The position numbers and the translations under genes were made by a program. From positions 434,001 to 498,000 of the forward strand of contig NZ_QUOQ01000002.1 of the NCBI RefSeq assembly GCF_003704105.1: a stretch of 64,000 nt of DNA. Direction: 5' to 3'. The notes beneath the pieces are model-generated. The model saw only the letters and a program-made list of their open reading frames with translations, searched no databases and was not told where the DNA came from. Origin of the DNA: Brevundimonas lutea. Lineage in GTDB: Bacteria; Pseudomonadota; Alphaproteobacteria; Caulobacterales; Caulobacteraceae. Of the stretch, positions 18,630 to 26,784 are shown in pieces. How positions within the stretch are numbered: position 1 is the first letter of the stretch; the number at the start of each line of letters is the position of its first letter.

Positions 18630-18659
18630 CCTGGGCCCCGGCCTGCGCCGGGGAGGCGG
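18630..18659. repeat. REP-like palindromic element, copy 2 (partial)
   Basis: Thirty bases identical at 29 positions to 7894-7923, with a self-complementary core (CCCCGGC, loop, GCCGGGG) and the same GAGGCGG 3' flank. It lies between the convergent dipeptidase gene and the unknown HTH gene. No good left arm was found, so this seems to be a half unit. Confidence 0.5.
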
Positions 18660-18667
18660 ACATGGGG

Positions 18668-19384
18668 TCACGGCCCCGCGCGTTTTCGGGCCTGGTCCCT
18701 GAGAAAGGGCGACAGGGCGCTCATGGCCCGGACCGCGTCGGCGAGCTCGGGGCGAGCGGCCAATTCGGCCGTCGAGAAAAATGAGTCCAGGGAGTCCAGC
18801 TCGTCGCAGAGCGCCTCTGATTGTTCAAGGCGATCAGGGGCTTGAACGGGCGCTGCGGCGGCGCTGGGGTTGGACTCGGGGTCTACGGCGGAGTCCAGAA
18901 CGCAGGGCGAATCCAGGTCGTCGTCGGGGTCGAGATCCGGCGCGGTCAGGCCCTCCATGATCTCGCGGCGGCGCCAGGCGGCTTCGCGGGCCTCGTCCTC
19001 GGCCCGGTTGGGGTCGGGAGCGTGGCGGACGCGGACGCAACGTTCGCGGCGGGCGAAGTCGGTGAGCTGTTCGACCATCTTCATCCATCTGAGCGCGTTC
19101 AGTGCGTCGCCCGAGGTGACGGCGCGGCGCAGATGGGCGCGGGCGCGAATGACCAACAGGTCGGGATCGAAGGGTTCGTCGTCGAGCGCGTCATCCAGCG
19201 GCGGAGTCGTGTCGGCCGGCTGGTCGCAGCGGCGCCAGCCCTCGCGTTTCGCTCGGGCGCGGAAGGTCGACAGGGCGATGCCGAAGTTCTGGCAAACGCT
19301 CCAGGCCGGTTCGCCGTCCAGATAATAGTCTCGAACGCGGTCCCAGCGCTCATCGTCGGGATGCAGGGTATCGGTGATGTCCAT
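18668..19384 (-). CDS. Unknown protein with N-terminal helix-turn-helix
   Basis: A 238-residue protein. Residues 15-52 (DYYLDGEPAWSVCQNFGIAL followed by STFRARAKREGWRR) look like the resolvase/terminase-small-subunit type of HTH. A helical middle follows (LVIRARAHLRRAVTSGDALN), then a long acidic Asp/Pro/Ser-rich linker (about residues 145-200), and a short helical C-terminus. No phage genes surround it, so a terminase role is unlikely. A DNA-binding regulator of the Caulobacterales core is more plausible. The function is not known. Confidence 0.7.
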   Translation of the reverse strand: MDITDTLHPDDERWDRVRDYYLDGEPAWSVCQNFGIALSTFRARAKREGWRRCDQPADTTPPLDDALDDEPFDPDLLVIRARAHLRRAVTSGDALNALRWMKMVEQLTDFARRERCVRVRHAPDPNRAEDEAREAAWRRREIMEGLTAPDLDPDDDLDSPCVLDSAVDPESNPSAAAAPVQAPDRLEQSEALCDELDSLDSFFSTAELAARPELADAVRAMSALSPFLRDQARKRAGP

Positions 19385-19491
19385 CCGGCGATGATGGGGG
19401 ATGCCCGGGCGGGGTCGGAGATACGGACGCTGGCGCGGCGGAAAGGGGCGTAGGGCGGGGTCTTCGCGTGGCCGGATGGGGGAATAGGCAC

Positions 19492-19518
19492 GATCCCTCT
19501 CCCATCGGGAGAGGGATC
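19492..19518. repeat. Perfect 12-bp palindrome (intergenic repeat type)
   Basis: Arms 19492-19503 and 19507-19518 are exact complements with a 3-base loop. Sequences built on CCCTCTCCC and GGGAGAGGG are a common intergenic palindrome in proteobacteria. There is no T-run on either strand. It lies downstream of the secreted gene 19544-19936 and may help end or stabilise that transcript. Confidence 0.55.
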
Positions 19519-19543
19519 AGAGGTTATTTCGCGCCAGGCCGAT

Positions 19544-19936
19544 CTAACCTGCCGGGGTGACGCTGACGGCGATGGGGCCGTCCTCGGTCTCGATGCTCAT
19601 CCGGGCCTGACCGTCGGGGAGGAAGGTGATGCGGGGGGAGGACAGGACCACGGTTTGCCCGTCCTCGGTCCGCGAGATCTCGATGGCGGCCTGCAGGTTG
19701 TCTTCGCCTTGCATCCGTACGGGATCGATGCGGACGCTGAGCGCATGGGCGCCCGGGCCCGCGTCGCGGGCGTCGGCACGGCCGCCCGCTGGCGCGGTGG
19801 CGGAGAGATGAATCGTACGGCCTTCGGACGGCGCCTCGAGATCGACGCGATAGCGCGCGGTGTCCGGCATGGGCTGGGCCGTGGCCGCGCCGGCCGCCAT
19901 GGTGATCAGGGTGGTCAGGGTCAGAAATCCGCGCAT
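19544..19936 (-). CDS. Small secreted protein of unknown function
   Basis: A 130-residue protein with a clear signal peptide (residues 1-21, ending ATAQ). The mature part is mostly predicted beta strand, with alternating polar and hydrophobic residues (RYRVDLEAPSEGRTIHLSAT, later VVLSSPRITFLPDGQARMSI). There are no cysteines after the signal and no motif I recognise. It is expected in the periplasm, alone between two intergenic gaps. Confidence 0.65.
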   Translation of the reverse strand: MRGFLTLTTLITMAAGAATAQPMPDTARYRVDLEAPSEGRTIHLSATAPAGGRADARDAGPGAHALSVRIDPVRMQGEDNLQAAIEISRTEDGQTVVLSSPRITFLPDGQARMSIETEDGPIAVSVTPAG

Positions 19937-20016
19937 GGGACGCTCCTGGGACGGGACGATCGTGAAACGTGGTTCGCGGATGCGGCGGGAATAGGGTCGG
20001 CTGGCGCCAGCTGCTT

Positions 20017-20268
20017 TCAGCGCGGGACCGGACGCTCCAGGCTGAGCAGGTCTTCGCCCAGGGCCTCGATGCGGGCCGCGAGCAGGGTCTGGGCGTCGTA
20101 GAGGGCCTGATTATAGACGGCCGGACCGAGGCGGCGGGTGACTTCGTCGAGCAGCATTTCGGCCTGCAGCCCGGTGATGTCGAGGTCCAGTTCCTCGTTC
20201 AGCCAAGCGCGAAGGTCTGTGGCCAGGCGACGGCGGTCGTCCGACGAAACGTCGATGGCGCGGGTCAC
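20017..20268 (-). CDS. DUF2164 family protein
   Basis: An 83-residue protein matching the DUF2164 pattern: LRAWLNEELDLDITGLQAEM followed by LLDEVTRRLGPAVYNQALYDAQ. The function is unknown. The GTG at 20268 overlaps the stop of the ABC-F gene upstream as GTGA and excludes a glycine-rich 12-residue leader, so I prefer it to a start at 20304. It is coupled to the ABC-F gene. Confidence 0.8.
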   Translation of the reverse strand: MTRAIDVSSDDRRRLATDLRAWLNEELDLDITGLQAEMLLDEVTRRLGPAVYNQALYDAQTLLAARIEALGEDLLSLERPVPR

Positions 20269-22163
20269 GCCACCTCCGCCAGGGCTTCCTCGGCGGCCAT
20301 CCACTGCGCTTCGGCGGCGTCCAGATCGGACTGGGTCTTGGCGCGGGCGCGGGTCAGGCCTTCCAGGGCGCTTGGGTTCGACACAGACGCGTTGGCCAGG
20401 TCGTCGTCGATGCGGGCGATCTCGGCGGTCAGTTGAGTGACGCGCTCTTCGGCCTTCTTCACCGCATGCCGCAGGGTCGAGGGCGAAGGGCCGGAGGGCT
20501 TCTTCTTGTTGGCCTTATCGCCAGGGCCGCGACCATTCTCCGGCGACGACGCGGCGGCCTCTTCCTTCTTGATTTGGCTGGGTTTGACGGCGGCCTGTTT
20601 GGCGCGGTCGAGGACGAACCTGGCGTAGTCCTCCATGTCGCCGTCATAGGGTTTCACCGTGCCGTCGGCGGCCAGCCACAGGCGGTCGGCGACCATCTCC
20701 ATCAGCGACCGATCGTGGGTGATCAGGATGACGGCGCCGTTGTAGTCGTTCAGCGCATCCAGCAGGGCCCGGCGGCTGTCGATGTCCAGGTGGTTGGTCG
20801 GTTCGTCGAGGATCAGGACGTGGGGCGCGTCCATGGCCACCATGTTGAGCAACAGGCGCGCCCGCTCGCCGCCCGAAAGGCTGTCGACCGTGGTTTCCTG
20901 CTTCTCATAGCCGAGACCGAACTGCGCCAGTTTCGAGCGGCGCGCGCTCTCGGCGGCGTCGGGCATGGCCCGGCGGATGATCTCCAGCGGCGTGTCGGTG
21001 GGGTCCATGGCCTCGATCTGGTGCTGGTGGAACCAGCCGACGCGCATCTTGCGGTCGCGGTGCAGCTCACCGGTTTCGACCTGCAGCGCCCCGGCGATCA
21101 TCTTGGCGAAGGTCGACTTGCCCGCGCCGTTGACGCCCAGCAGGCCGATACGGTCGTCGAGATCCATGCGCAGGTTCAGGTTTCGCAGGATGGGCTTGCC
21201 GGTCTCATAGCCGACATTGGCGTGCTCCAGCCGGATCAGCGGCGGGGCCAGCGGGCGAGGCGGCGAGGGCAGGGTGAACGGGGCGACCCGTTCCTCGATC
21301 GTGGTCGCCACCGGTTGCATCTTGGCCAGACGCTTCATGCGGGACTGCGCCTGGGCGGCCTTGGAGGCCTTGGCCTTGAAGCGATCGACGAAGGCCTGGA
21401 GGTGGGCGCGCTCGGCGTCCTGTTTGGCCTTGGCCGACAGCTGCAGCCGGGCCTTTTCGGCGCGGGCCTGTTCGAACTGATCGTAGTTGCCGGTGTAGAG
21501 CGTCAGGGTGTGGTTGGCGAGGTGCAGGATGTGGGTGCAGACCTCGTTCAGCATCTCGCGGTCGTGGGAGATGATCAGGGCGGTGTGCGGGTATTTCTTG
21601 AGCCGCGCCTCGAGCCAGAGCGCGCCCTCGAGATCGAGATAGTTGGTCGGTTCGTCCAGCAGCAGCATGTCCGGCTCGGCGAACAGGGCGGCGGCCAGGG
21701 CGACGCGCATGCGCCAGCCGCCGGAGAACTCCGACATCGGGCGCTGCTGGTTGTCGTGGTCGAAACCGAGGCCGGCCAGGATTTCGGCGGCGCGAGCCGG
21801 GGCGGCGTCGGCGTCGATCTCGATCAACCGGGCCCAGATCTCGCCCATCTCCTCGGGCTCGGCGGTTTCGAGCCGACCCAGCAGGGTGTGCCGCTCGACG
21901 TCGGCCTCCAGGATGGTGTCGATGACGCTGACCGGTGTGGCCGGGTGCTCCTGATCCACCGAGCCGATGCGGGCGGTCTTGGGCAGACTGATCTCGTCGC
22001 CGCCGGCGGCCAGTTCGCCCAGGATCAGCTTGAACAGGGTCGATTTGCCGATGCCATTGCGCCCGACCAGCCCGACCTTGGCCCCCGGCGGCAGGCTGAC
22101 GGAGGCGTCGACCAGGAACTTGCGGCCCCAGGCGTTGAAGGTCAGGTCGGTAATCTGGAGCAT
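20265..22163 (-). CDS. ABC-F family ATPase (YheS/Uup-like)
   Basis: A 632-residue soluble protein with two ABC ATPase domains and no membrane segments. Domain 1 has GRNGIGKST, EFSGGWRMRVALA and LLLDEPTNYLDLEG; domain 2 has GVNGAGKST, LSGGERARLLL and LILDEPTNHLDIDS. The linker between them (about residues 235-300) is basic and Ala/Lys/Arg-rich, as in the family. A C-terminal coiled coil (VKKAEERVTQLTAEIARIDD) is present. ABC-F proteins act on ribosomes in translation or antibiotic protection; this one looks like the housekeeping YheS/Uup group rather than a resistance type. It diverges from ndk. Confidence 0.93.
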   Translation of the reverse strand: MLQITDLTFNAWGRKFLVDASVSLPPGAKVGLVGRNGIGKSTLFKLILGELAAGGDEISLPKTARIGSVDQEHPATPVSVIDTILEADVERHTLLGRLETAEPEEMGEIWARLIEIDADAAPARAAEILAGLGFDHDNQQRPMSEFSGGWRMRVALAAALFAEPDMLLLDEPTNYLDLEGALWLEARLKKYPHTALIISHDREMLNEVCTHILHLANHTLTLYTGNYDQFEQARAEKARLQLSAKAKQDAERAHLQAFVDRFKAKASKAAQAQSRMKRLAKMQPVATTIEERVAPFTLPSPPRPLAPPLIRLEHANVGYETGKPILRNLNLRMDLDDRIGLLGVNGAGKSTFAKMIAGALQVETGELHRDRKMRVGWFHQHQIEAMDPTDTPLEIIRRAMPDAAESARRSKLAQFGLGYEKQETTVDSLSGGERARLLLNMVAMDAPHVLILDEPTNHLDIDSRRALLDALNDYNGAVILITHDRSLMEMVADRLWLAADGTVKPYDGDMEDYARFVLDRAKQAAVKPSQIKKEEAAASSPENGRGPGDKANKKKPSGPSPSTLRHAVKKAEERVTQLTAEIARIDDDLANASVSNPSALEGLTRARAKTQSDLDAAEAQWMAAEEALAEVA

Positions 22164-22234
22164 GGTCGGGAGAGCCGGAGAACTGTGTCGCGATCCCGGG
22201 CGGCATGCGGCCGGGCCGCGCGCATCGGGACGCC

Positions 22235-22263
22235 TTGGAAAGGGTGAAGGCCGTCGCTATAAG
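22235..22263 (+). promoter_or_regulatory. Promoter of ndk
   Basis: TTGGAA at 22235-22240 and TATAAG at 22258-22263 are separated by 17 bases. The extended -10 reads GCTATAAG, close to the Caulobacter housekeeping consensus GCTANAWC. The predicted leader is about 30 bases before the ATG at 22299. Confidence 0.5.
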
Positions 22264-22298
22264 CCCGCGACCCTCAACTCCCAAACAGAAACCTCCTC

Positions 22299-22718
22299 AT
22301 GACCGAACGCACCTTCTCGATCATCAAGCCCGATGCAACCCGCCGTAACCTGACCGGCAAGATCAACGCCGTGATCGAGGACGCCGGCCTGCGCATCGTC
22401 GCCCAGCGTCGCGTCAAGCTGACCGAGGCCCAGGCCAAGAAGTTCTACGAAGTGCACGCCGAGCGCCCCTTCTACGGCGAACTGGTCGAGCAGATGACCG
22501 CCGAGCCGGTGGTGGTGCAGGTGCTGGAAGGCGACAACGCCGTCGCCAAGTACCGCGAAGTGATGGGCGCGACCAACCCGGAACAGGCCGCCGACGGCAC
22601 CATCCGCAAGCAGTTCGCCCTGTCGATCGGTGAGAACTCGGTCCATGGCTCGGACAGCCTGGACAACGCCAAGATCGAGATCGAGCAGTTCTTCTCGGAC
22701 GACCAGATCGTCGGCTGA
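22299..22718 (+). CDS. ndk: Nucleoside diphosphate kinase
   Basis: A 139-residue Ndk that transfers phosphate from ATP to nucleoside diphosphates through a phosphohistidine. The N-terminus [13 protein letters not shown], the [11 protein letters not shown] loop and the active-site segment [14 protein letters not shown] with the catalytic histidine are all standard. A GC-rich hairpin with five Ts follows 25 bases after the stop. Confidence 0.97.
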   Translation: MTERTFSIIKPDATRRNLTGKINAVIEDAGLRIVAQRRVKLTEAQAKKFYEVHAERPFYGELVEQMTAEPVVVQVLEGDNAVAKYREVMGATNPEQAADGTIRKQFALSIGENSVHGSDSLDNAKIEIEQFFSDDQIVG

Positions 22719-22743
22719 TTTCGGCGCGATCGAAAGACATCGG

Positions 22744-22774
22744 GCGGCCGGGGGGCGACCTCCGGCCGCTTTTT
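22744..22774 (+). terminator. Intrinsic terminator of ndk
   Basis: An 8-bp GC stem (22744-22751 with 22762-22769) and a 10-base loop are followed by TTTTT at 22770-22774. Confidence 0.75.
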
Positions 22775-22878
22775 CGTGCGGCGCGGGGTCGCGGGCCGGC
22801 AGAACGGCGGTTCGGAACCGTGACGGTTAGCCGACGTTTCCCCCCGCACTGGTTCAACCTCCCCGAAGGAGTTCTCTC

Positions 22879-23079
22879 ATGAAGACCGTTCTCAAGATCG
22901 CCGCCGCCACTGCCCTGGTCGCCTCGCTGTCGGCCTGCGGCTACAGCATGGAACAGCGCGCCGCCACCGGAGCCCTGGCGGGCGCCGCGGCCGGCCAGGC
23001 GATCGGCGGCGACACCGGCTCGACCGTCGCCGGCGCCGTGCTCGGCGGCGCGGCCGGCGCGGCGACCACGCCCCGCTAA
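22879..23079 (+). CDS. Small glycine-zipper lipoprotein
   Basis: A 66-residue lipoprotein. The signal ends in the lipobox LSAC (Cys20). The mature part is a glycine zipper (ALAGAAAGQAIGGDTGSTVA, then AVLGGAAGAA), like the YMGG or 17-kDa antigen type of outer-membrane lipoprotein. An AAGGAG lies just before the ATG. It stands between its own terminator and that of ndk, so it forms a single-gene unit. The exact role is unknown; envelope stability is a common guess for the group. Confidence 0.85.
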   Translation: MKTVLKIAAATALVASLSACGYSMEQRAATGALAGAAAGQAIGGDTGSTVAGAVLGGAAGAATTPR

Positions 23080-23107
23080 GACGACCGTCTCGATTGAGGC
23101 TGGAAGG

Positions 23108-23133
23108 GCCCCCGGCGACGCCGGGGGCTTTTT
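23108..23133 (+). terminator. Intrinsic terminator after the glycine-zipper lipoprotein
   Basis: A perfect 9-bp stem, GCCCCCGGC (23108-23116) with GCCGGGGGC (23120-23128), has a GAC loop and TTTTT at 23129-23133. It ends just at the 3' end of purN on the other strand. Confidence 0.88.
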
Positions 23134-23718
23134 CTATGGGCGCGAAAGGTCCCGCGCCGCGTCCGCGAGGCAGCGGGGATAGAGGTCGTGCTCCAGCACC
23201 TTGACCCTTTCGGCCAGGCTTTCGGGCGTGTCGTCGGGCAGGATGGGACAGCGGGCCTGGCCCAGGATCGGGCCCTCGTCCACGCCCCGTGTGACCCGGT
23301 GCACGGTGCAGCCCGCCTCGGCGTCGCCGGCGGTGATGGCGCGGGCGTGGGTGTCGAGGCCGGGATAGAGCGGAAGCAGGGACGGGTGGATGTTGAGCAT
23401 CCGGCCCTCCCACCGATCCACCAGCCATGGCGTCAGCAGGCGCATGTAACCGGCCAGGGCGATCAGTTGGACATCGGCCTTGCCCAGGGCGGCGTGGAGG
23501 GCGCGTTCGTGGGACTCGCGATCGGAGAAATCGCGGTGATCGATGGCGCGCGCCGTCACGCCCTTGGCCTCGGCGATGGCCAGGCCGCCGGCGTCGGGAC
23601 GGTTGGAGAGGACGAGCACGACCTCATAGGGCGCGCCGGGCGCCAGACCGGCGTCGATCAGGGCCGCCATGTTGGAGCCCGCGCCGGAGATCAGAACGGC
23701 GACCCGGGCCTTGGCCAT
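23134..23718 (-). CDS. purN: Phosphoribosylglycinamide formyltransferase
   Basis: A 194-residue PurN that formylates GAR using 10-formyl-tetrahydrofolate in purine synthesis. VAVLISGAGSNMAALID opens the Rossmann fold. The catalytic segment is LAGYMRLLTPWLVDRW followed by MLNIHPSLLPLYPGLDTHAR, with the Asn-His pair, and AGCTVHRVTRGVDEGPI carries the conserved histidine and aspartate. The ATG at 23718 lies 8 bases after the purM stop, and the two form the usual purMN pair. Confidence 0.95.
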   Translation of the reverse strand: MAKARVAVLISGAGSNMAALIDAGLAPGAPYEVVLVLSNRPDAGGLAIAEAKGVTARAIDHRDFSDRESHERALHAALGKADVQLIALAGYMRLLTPWLVDRWEGRMLNIHPSLLPLYPGLDTHARAITAGDAEAGCTVHRVTRGVDEGPILGQARCPILPDDTPESLAERVKVLEHDLYPRCLADAARDLSRP

Positions 23719-23726
23719 GGCCGGGT

Positions 23727-24776
23727 TCAAATCCGAGCCAGCTGCCCGCAGACAAAGGCGGTCTCGCCGGCGGCGAGCAGGCCTTCCAGGGCGGCCTCCA
23801 CATCTTCGGGAGCGACCACCAGGATGAAGCCGACGCCGCAGTTGAAGGTGCGGCGCAGCTCGTGGTCCGAGACACCGCCGACCTCGCCCAGCCACTCGAA
23901 GACGTGGGGCAGGGGCCAGGCGTTCCAGTCGAAGCGCGCCTCCAGGCCCTCGGCGATGCAGCGGCCGGGGTTTTCGATCAGCCCGCCGCCGGTGATGTGG
24001 GCCGCGCCCTTGACCAGCCCCTGGTGGATCAGCGGCAGCACCGACTTCACATAGATGCGGGTCGGCTCCATCAGCGCCTGGGCCAGGGATCGGTCCTTGG
24101 CGAACGGCGCGTCGGCGTCCCAACCCAGGCCCGAGCGTTCGACGATCTTGCGGATCAGGGAATAGCCGTTCGAGTGGGGGCCGGACGAGCCGACGCCGAT
24201 GATGACGTCGCCGGGATTCTGGCGGTCCAGCCGGGGCAGGACGGCGTCGCGCTCGACCGCGCCGACCGAGAAGCCGGCCAGGTCGTAGTCGCCGCCCTGA
24301 TACATGCCGGGCATTTCCGCCGTCTCGCCGCCGACCAGGGCGCAGCCGGCCTGGCGACAGCCCTCGGCGATGCCGGCCACGACGCGGCGGGCGGCGTCGA
24401 TCTCCAGCTTGCCGGTGGCGAAATAGTCGAGGAACATCAGGGGTTCGGCGCCCTGAGCCAGCAGGTCGTTGACGCACATGGCGACCAGGTCGATCCCCAC
24501 GCCGTCGTGGCGACCCGTCTCGATGGCGATCTTCAGCTTGGTGCCGACGCCGTCGGTGGTGGTGACGATCAGCGGGTCCCGGAAGCCCGCGGCCTTCAGG
24601 TCGAACAACGCCCCGAAGCCGCCGAGCGCGGCGTCCGCGCCGGGCCGTCGGGTCGATTTCGCCAGGGGCTTGATCGCCTCGACCAGCATCTCGCCGGCGT
24701 CGATGTCCACCCCGGCGTCGGCATAGGTCAGGCCGTTGGGCCGGGAGCCTGTCGTGTCGGTCGGACCCTGGGACAT
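23727..24776 (-). CDS. purM: Phosphoribosylformylglycinamidine cyclo-ligase
   Basis: A 349-residue PurM (AIR synthetase) that closes the imidazole ring from FGAM using ATP. It begins [20 protein letters not shown], and has [46 protein letters not shown] and [14 protein letters not shown] in order. Length is normal. It is divergent from rnd and is transcribed with purN. Confidence 0.96.
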   Translation of the reverse strand: MSQGPTDTTGSRPNGLTYADAGVDIDAGEMLVEAIKPLAKSTRRPGADAALGGFGALFDLKAAGFRDPLIVTTTDGVGTKLKIAIETGRHDGVGIDLVAMCVNDLLAQGAEPLMFLDYFATGKLEIDAARRVVAGIAEGCRQAGCALVGGETAEMPGMYQGGDYDLAGFSVGAVERDAVLPRLDRQNPGDVIIGVGSSGPHSNGYSLIRKIVERSGLGWDADAPFAKDRSLAQALMEPTRIYVKSVLPLIHQGLVKGAAHITGGGLIENPGRCIAEGLEARFDWNAWPLPHVFEWLGEVGGVSDHELRRTFNCGVGFILVVAPEDVEAALEGLLAAGETAFVCGQLARI

Positions 24777-24821
24777 GCGGACACAGCCTTGGAAAAGATG
24801 AACATGAATCGGCGGACGCCC

Positions 24822-24852
24822 TTGCCATGACGGGCGCGCGCCGGGCTATAGC
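24822..24852 (+). promoter_or_regulatory. Possible promoter of rnd
   Basis: TTGCCA (24822-24827) is followed by GCTATAGC at 24845-24852, one base off the Caulobacter -10 consensus GCTANAWC. Transcription would start about at the ATG at 24859, which would give a leaderless mRNA. Confidence 0.35.
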
Positions 24853-24858
24853 ATTTCA

Positions 24859-26013
24859 ATGACGCCGATCACCACAACCGAGGCGCTGGAAGCCTTCTGC
24901 GCCCGCCTGTCCACCGCGCCGTTTGTCGCCGTCGACACCGAATTCATGCGCGAGACCACCTATTGGCCCAAGCTGTGCCTGATCCAGGCCGCGTCGCTTG
25001 AGGACGAGGGGATCATCGATCCCCTGGCCGAGGGGCTGGATCTGACGCCGTTCCTGAACCTGCTGCGCGACACCTCGGTGCTGAAGGTGTTTCACGCGGC
25101 GCGCCAGGACGTGGAGATCTTCAACCGACTCGGCGCCATGCCGACGCCGATGTTCGACACCCAGGTGGCGGGCATGGCGGCCGGGTTCGGCGATCAGGTC
25201 GCCTATGATTCGCTGGTCCGCCAGATGCTGAAGCGCGACCTGGACAAGGGCAGCCGCTTCACCGACTGGGCGCGCCGGCCGCTGAGCCAGAACCAGCTGG
25301 ATTACGCCATCGGCGACGTCACCCACCTGGCGGCGCTGTATCCGAAGCTGCGCGACCGGCTGGAGAAGGCCGGGCGGCTGGACTGGGTGCAGCAGGAGAT
25401 GGCCGGGCTGATCGATCCGGCGTTGTACGACACCACCCCCGAGAACGCCTGGCGCCGGCTCAAGCCCAAGAAATGGACGCCGCGCTACATGGCCGCCTTC
25501 ACGACCACGGCGACCTGGCGCGAACGCGCGGCCCAGGAGCGGGACCAGCCGCGCGGCCGCATTCTCAAGGACGAGGCCATCGACGAGATCGCCACCCAGG
25601 CGCCGACAGATGTGGAGGGCTTCAACCGTCTGCGCTCGGTGCCCAAGGGGTTCGGCGGCTCGCGGCTGGGGACCGAACTGATCGCCGAGCTGCAGCGGGT
25701 GCTGGCCGATCCCGAGCGCCACGCGCCGGTCGTGGAGCGTCCGGCCCGCCCGTCGCAGCCGCCGCCGCCTTCGGTGGTCGAGCTGCTGAAGGTGCTGCTC
25801 AAGGCCAAGACCGACAATGAGGGCGTGGCTCCCAAGCTGATCGCCACCGTCGCCGATCTGGAGAAGATCGCGATGGACGACGAGGCCGACGTGGACGCCC
25901 TGAAGGGCTGGCGCCGCCGACTGTTCGGCGAGGACGCGCTGAAGCTCAAGCGGGGCGAGATCGCCCTGGTGCTGAACGGCGCGCGGGTCGAGGTGGTGGA
26001 GATCGAGGGGTAG
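24859..26013 (+). CDS. rnd: Ribonuclease D
   Basis: A 384-residue 3'-5' exoribonuclease of the DEDDy type, involved in tRNA 3' maturation. The exonuclease domain has FVAVDTEFMRETTYWP (Asp, Glu), VFHAARQDVEIF (Asp) and LDYAIGDVTHL (Tyr, Asp). An HRDC domain follows (about residues 210-290). The C-terminal extension contains a proline-rich linker (SQPPPPSVVELLK) and a second helical HRDC-like region. No ribosome site is evident near the ATG, consistent with leaderless initiation. Confidence 0.94.
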   Translation: MTPITTTEALEAFCARLSTAPFVAVDTEFMRETTYWPKLCLIQAASLEDEGIIDPLAEGLDLTPFLNLLRDTSVLKVFHAARQDVEIFNRLGAMPTPMFDTQVAGMAAGFGDQVAYDSLVRQMLKRDLDKGSRFTDWARRPLSQNQLDYAIGDVTHLAALYPKLRDRLEKAGRLDWVQQEMAGLIDPALYDTTPENAWRRLKPKKWTPRYMAAFTTTATWRERAAQERDQPRGRILKDEAIDEIATQAPTDVEGFNRLRSVPKGFGGSRLGTELIAELQRVLADPERHAPVVERPARPSQPPPPSVVELLKVLLKAKTDNEGVAPKLIATVADLEKIAMDDEADVDALKGWRRRLFGEDALKLKRGEIALVLNGARVEVVEIEG

Positions 26014-26032
26014 GGTTCGAAGCGAACAGGCG

Positions 26033-26374
26033 TCAGCCGGCGGCTCGCGCCGCTTCGCGCAGCGCGCGGTCCGCCCAGGCATTCAGGCTGTCACCGGAGA
26101 CCTCGGCAGCCCGGGCCGCGGCGCCGTGGGTTTCGGGCGAGACGCGCAGCATGAGCTGGCCGGAATAGGCCTTGTCCGGGCGTTTGCCGATTTTCTTACA
26201 GGCGTCGAGATAGTCATCCACGGCCTCGTGGAACGCCGCCTTCAGACCCTCGACCGTGTCGGCGTGAAAGCCCACGACATCGTTGATGCCGACGATGCGG
26301 CCGGTGAAGATTTCGTCCTCGGCATCGAACTCGATGCGGGCGGCGTAGCCCTTGTAGCTGCTGGCCTTGGTCAT
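26033..26374 (-). CDS. hicB: HicB family antitoxin
   Basis: A 113-residue HicB. The partial RNase-H-like fold is seen as YAARIEFDAEDEIFTGRIVG, followed by VVGFHADTVEGLKAAFHEAV and DDYLDACKKIG. The C-terminal part (LMLRVSPETHGAAARAAEVS, then LNAWADRALREAA) is a ribbon-helix-helix DNA-binding domain, as in HicB antitoxins that repress their own operon. The ATG overlaps the hicA stop (ATGA). GC is near 57-63% in the lines counted, lower than neighbouring housekeeping genes. Confidence 0.9.
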   Translation of the reverse strand: MTKASSYKGYAARIEFDAEDEIFTGRIVGINDVVGFHADTVEGLKAAFHEAVDDYLDACKKIGKRPDKAYSGQLMLRVSPETHGAAARAAEVSGDSLNAWADRALREAARAAG

Positions 26375-26625
26375 GGTTCGATTCCCAGCTTTGACAGGAA
26401 TTCGCGCGCGTCGCGAACCTGATAGCGTTTGGCCTCCTTGGCGGGATGCGGCCGGTGAAATGCGCCCACCACGCCGTTCTTGACGAAGCGGACTCGCGAG
26501 CCGTCGCCTTCGACGGCATCGCATCCGACCGCCAGGAACAGTCGCTCGATTGCGTCCCATGCGAGCCCACCGGACACAGGATTGGCGAAGATCGCCGCAA
26601 GCGTCTTTCGGTGCTTGCTGTTCAT
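26371..26625 (-). CDS. hicA: HicA family toxin
   Basis: An 84-residue HicA-type mRNA interferase. The dsRBD-like fold has AAIFANPVSGGLAWDAIERL at the start, then GDGSRVRFVKNG and FHRPHPAKEAKRYQVRDA, where the family's active-site histidine is in the FHRPHP region, ending REFLSKLGI. The ATG at 26625 is preferred; an upstream in-frame start at 26673 would add residues outside the family. Upstream, TTGAC and GTCAA at 26678-26682 and 26692-26696 form a small dyad, and GCAAGCG is repeated at 26657 and 26670; either could be an operator. Confidence 0.85.
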   Translation of the reverse strand: MNSKHRKTLAAIFANPVSGGLAWDAIERLFLAVGCDAVEGDGSRVRFVKNGVVGAFHRPHPAKEAKRYQVRDAREFLSKLGIEP

Positions 26626-26734
26626 GCTAGCAAATTGCCCCCAATAAGCGGGGTGCGCAAGCGGACAGTGCAAGCGTTTGACGCGTTTCCGGTCAAGTAG
26701 CCTGCAAATGCTCTAGTGGCGGGCGCCCCCACCC

Positions 26735-26772
26735 GGTCGCTGCGCGACCACCCTCCCCCGTGAGGGGGAGGG
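26735..26772. repeat. Compound palindrome between hicA promoter region and aspS
   Basis: Two adjacent hairpins: GGTCGC with GCGACC (26735-26740 and 26744-26749), and CCCTCCCCC with GGGGGAGGG (26751-26759 and 26764-26772). It is downstream of aspS and upstream of hicA. No T-run is present. The layout is that of an intergenic repeat rather than a plain terminator. Confidence 0.55.
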
Positions 26773-26784
26773 AGAGGCGCCGCG

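Noticed and set aside
18668..19384. A prophage remnant signalled by the terminase-like HTH
   Set aside because: No capsid, portal, integrase or attachment repeats are nearby.
20433..22247. A 604-codon open frame antisense to the ABC-F gene
   Set aside because: Shadow frame; the ABC-F gene has complete Walker and signature motifs.
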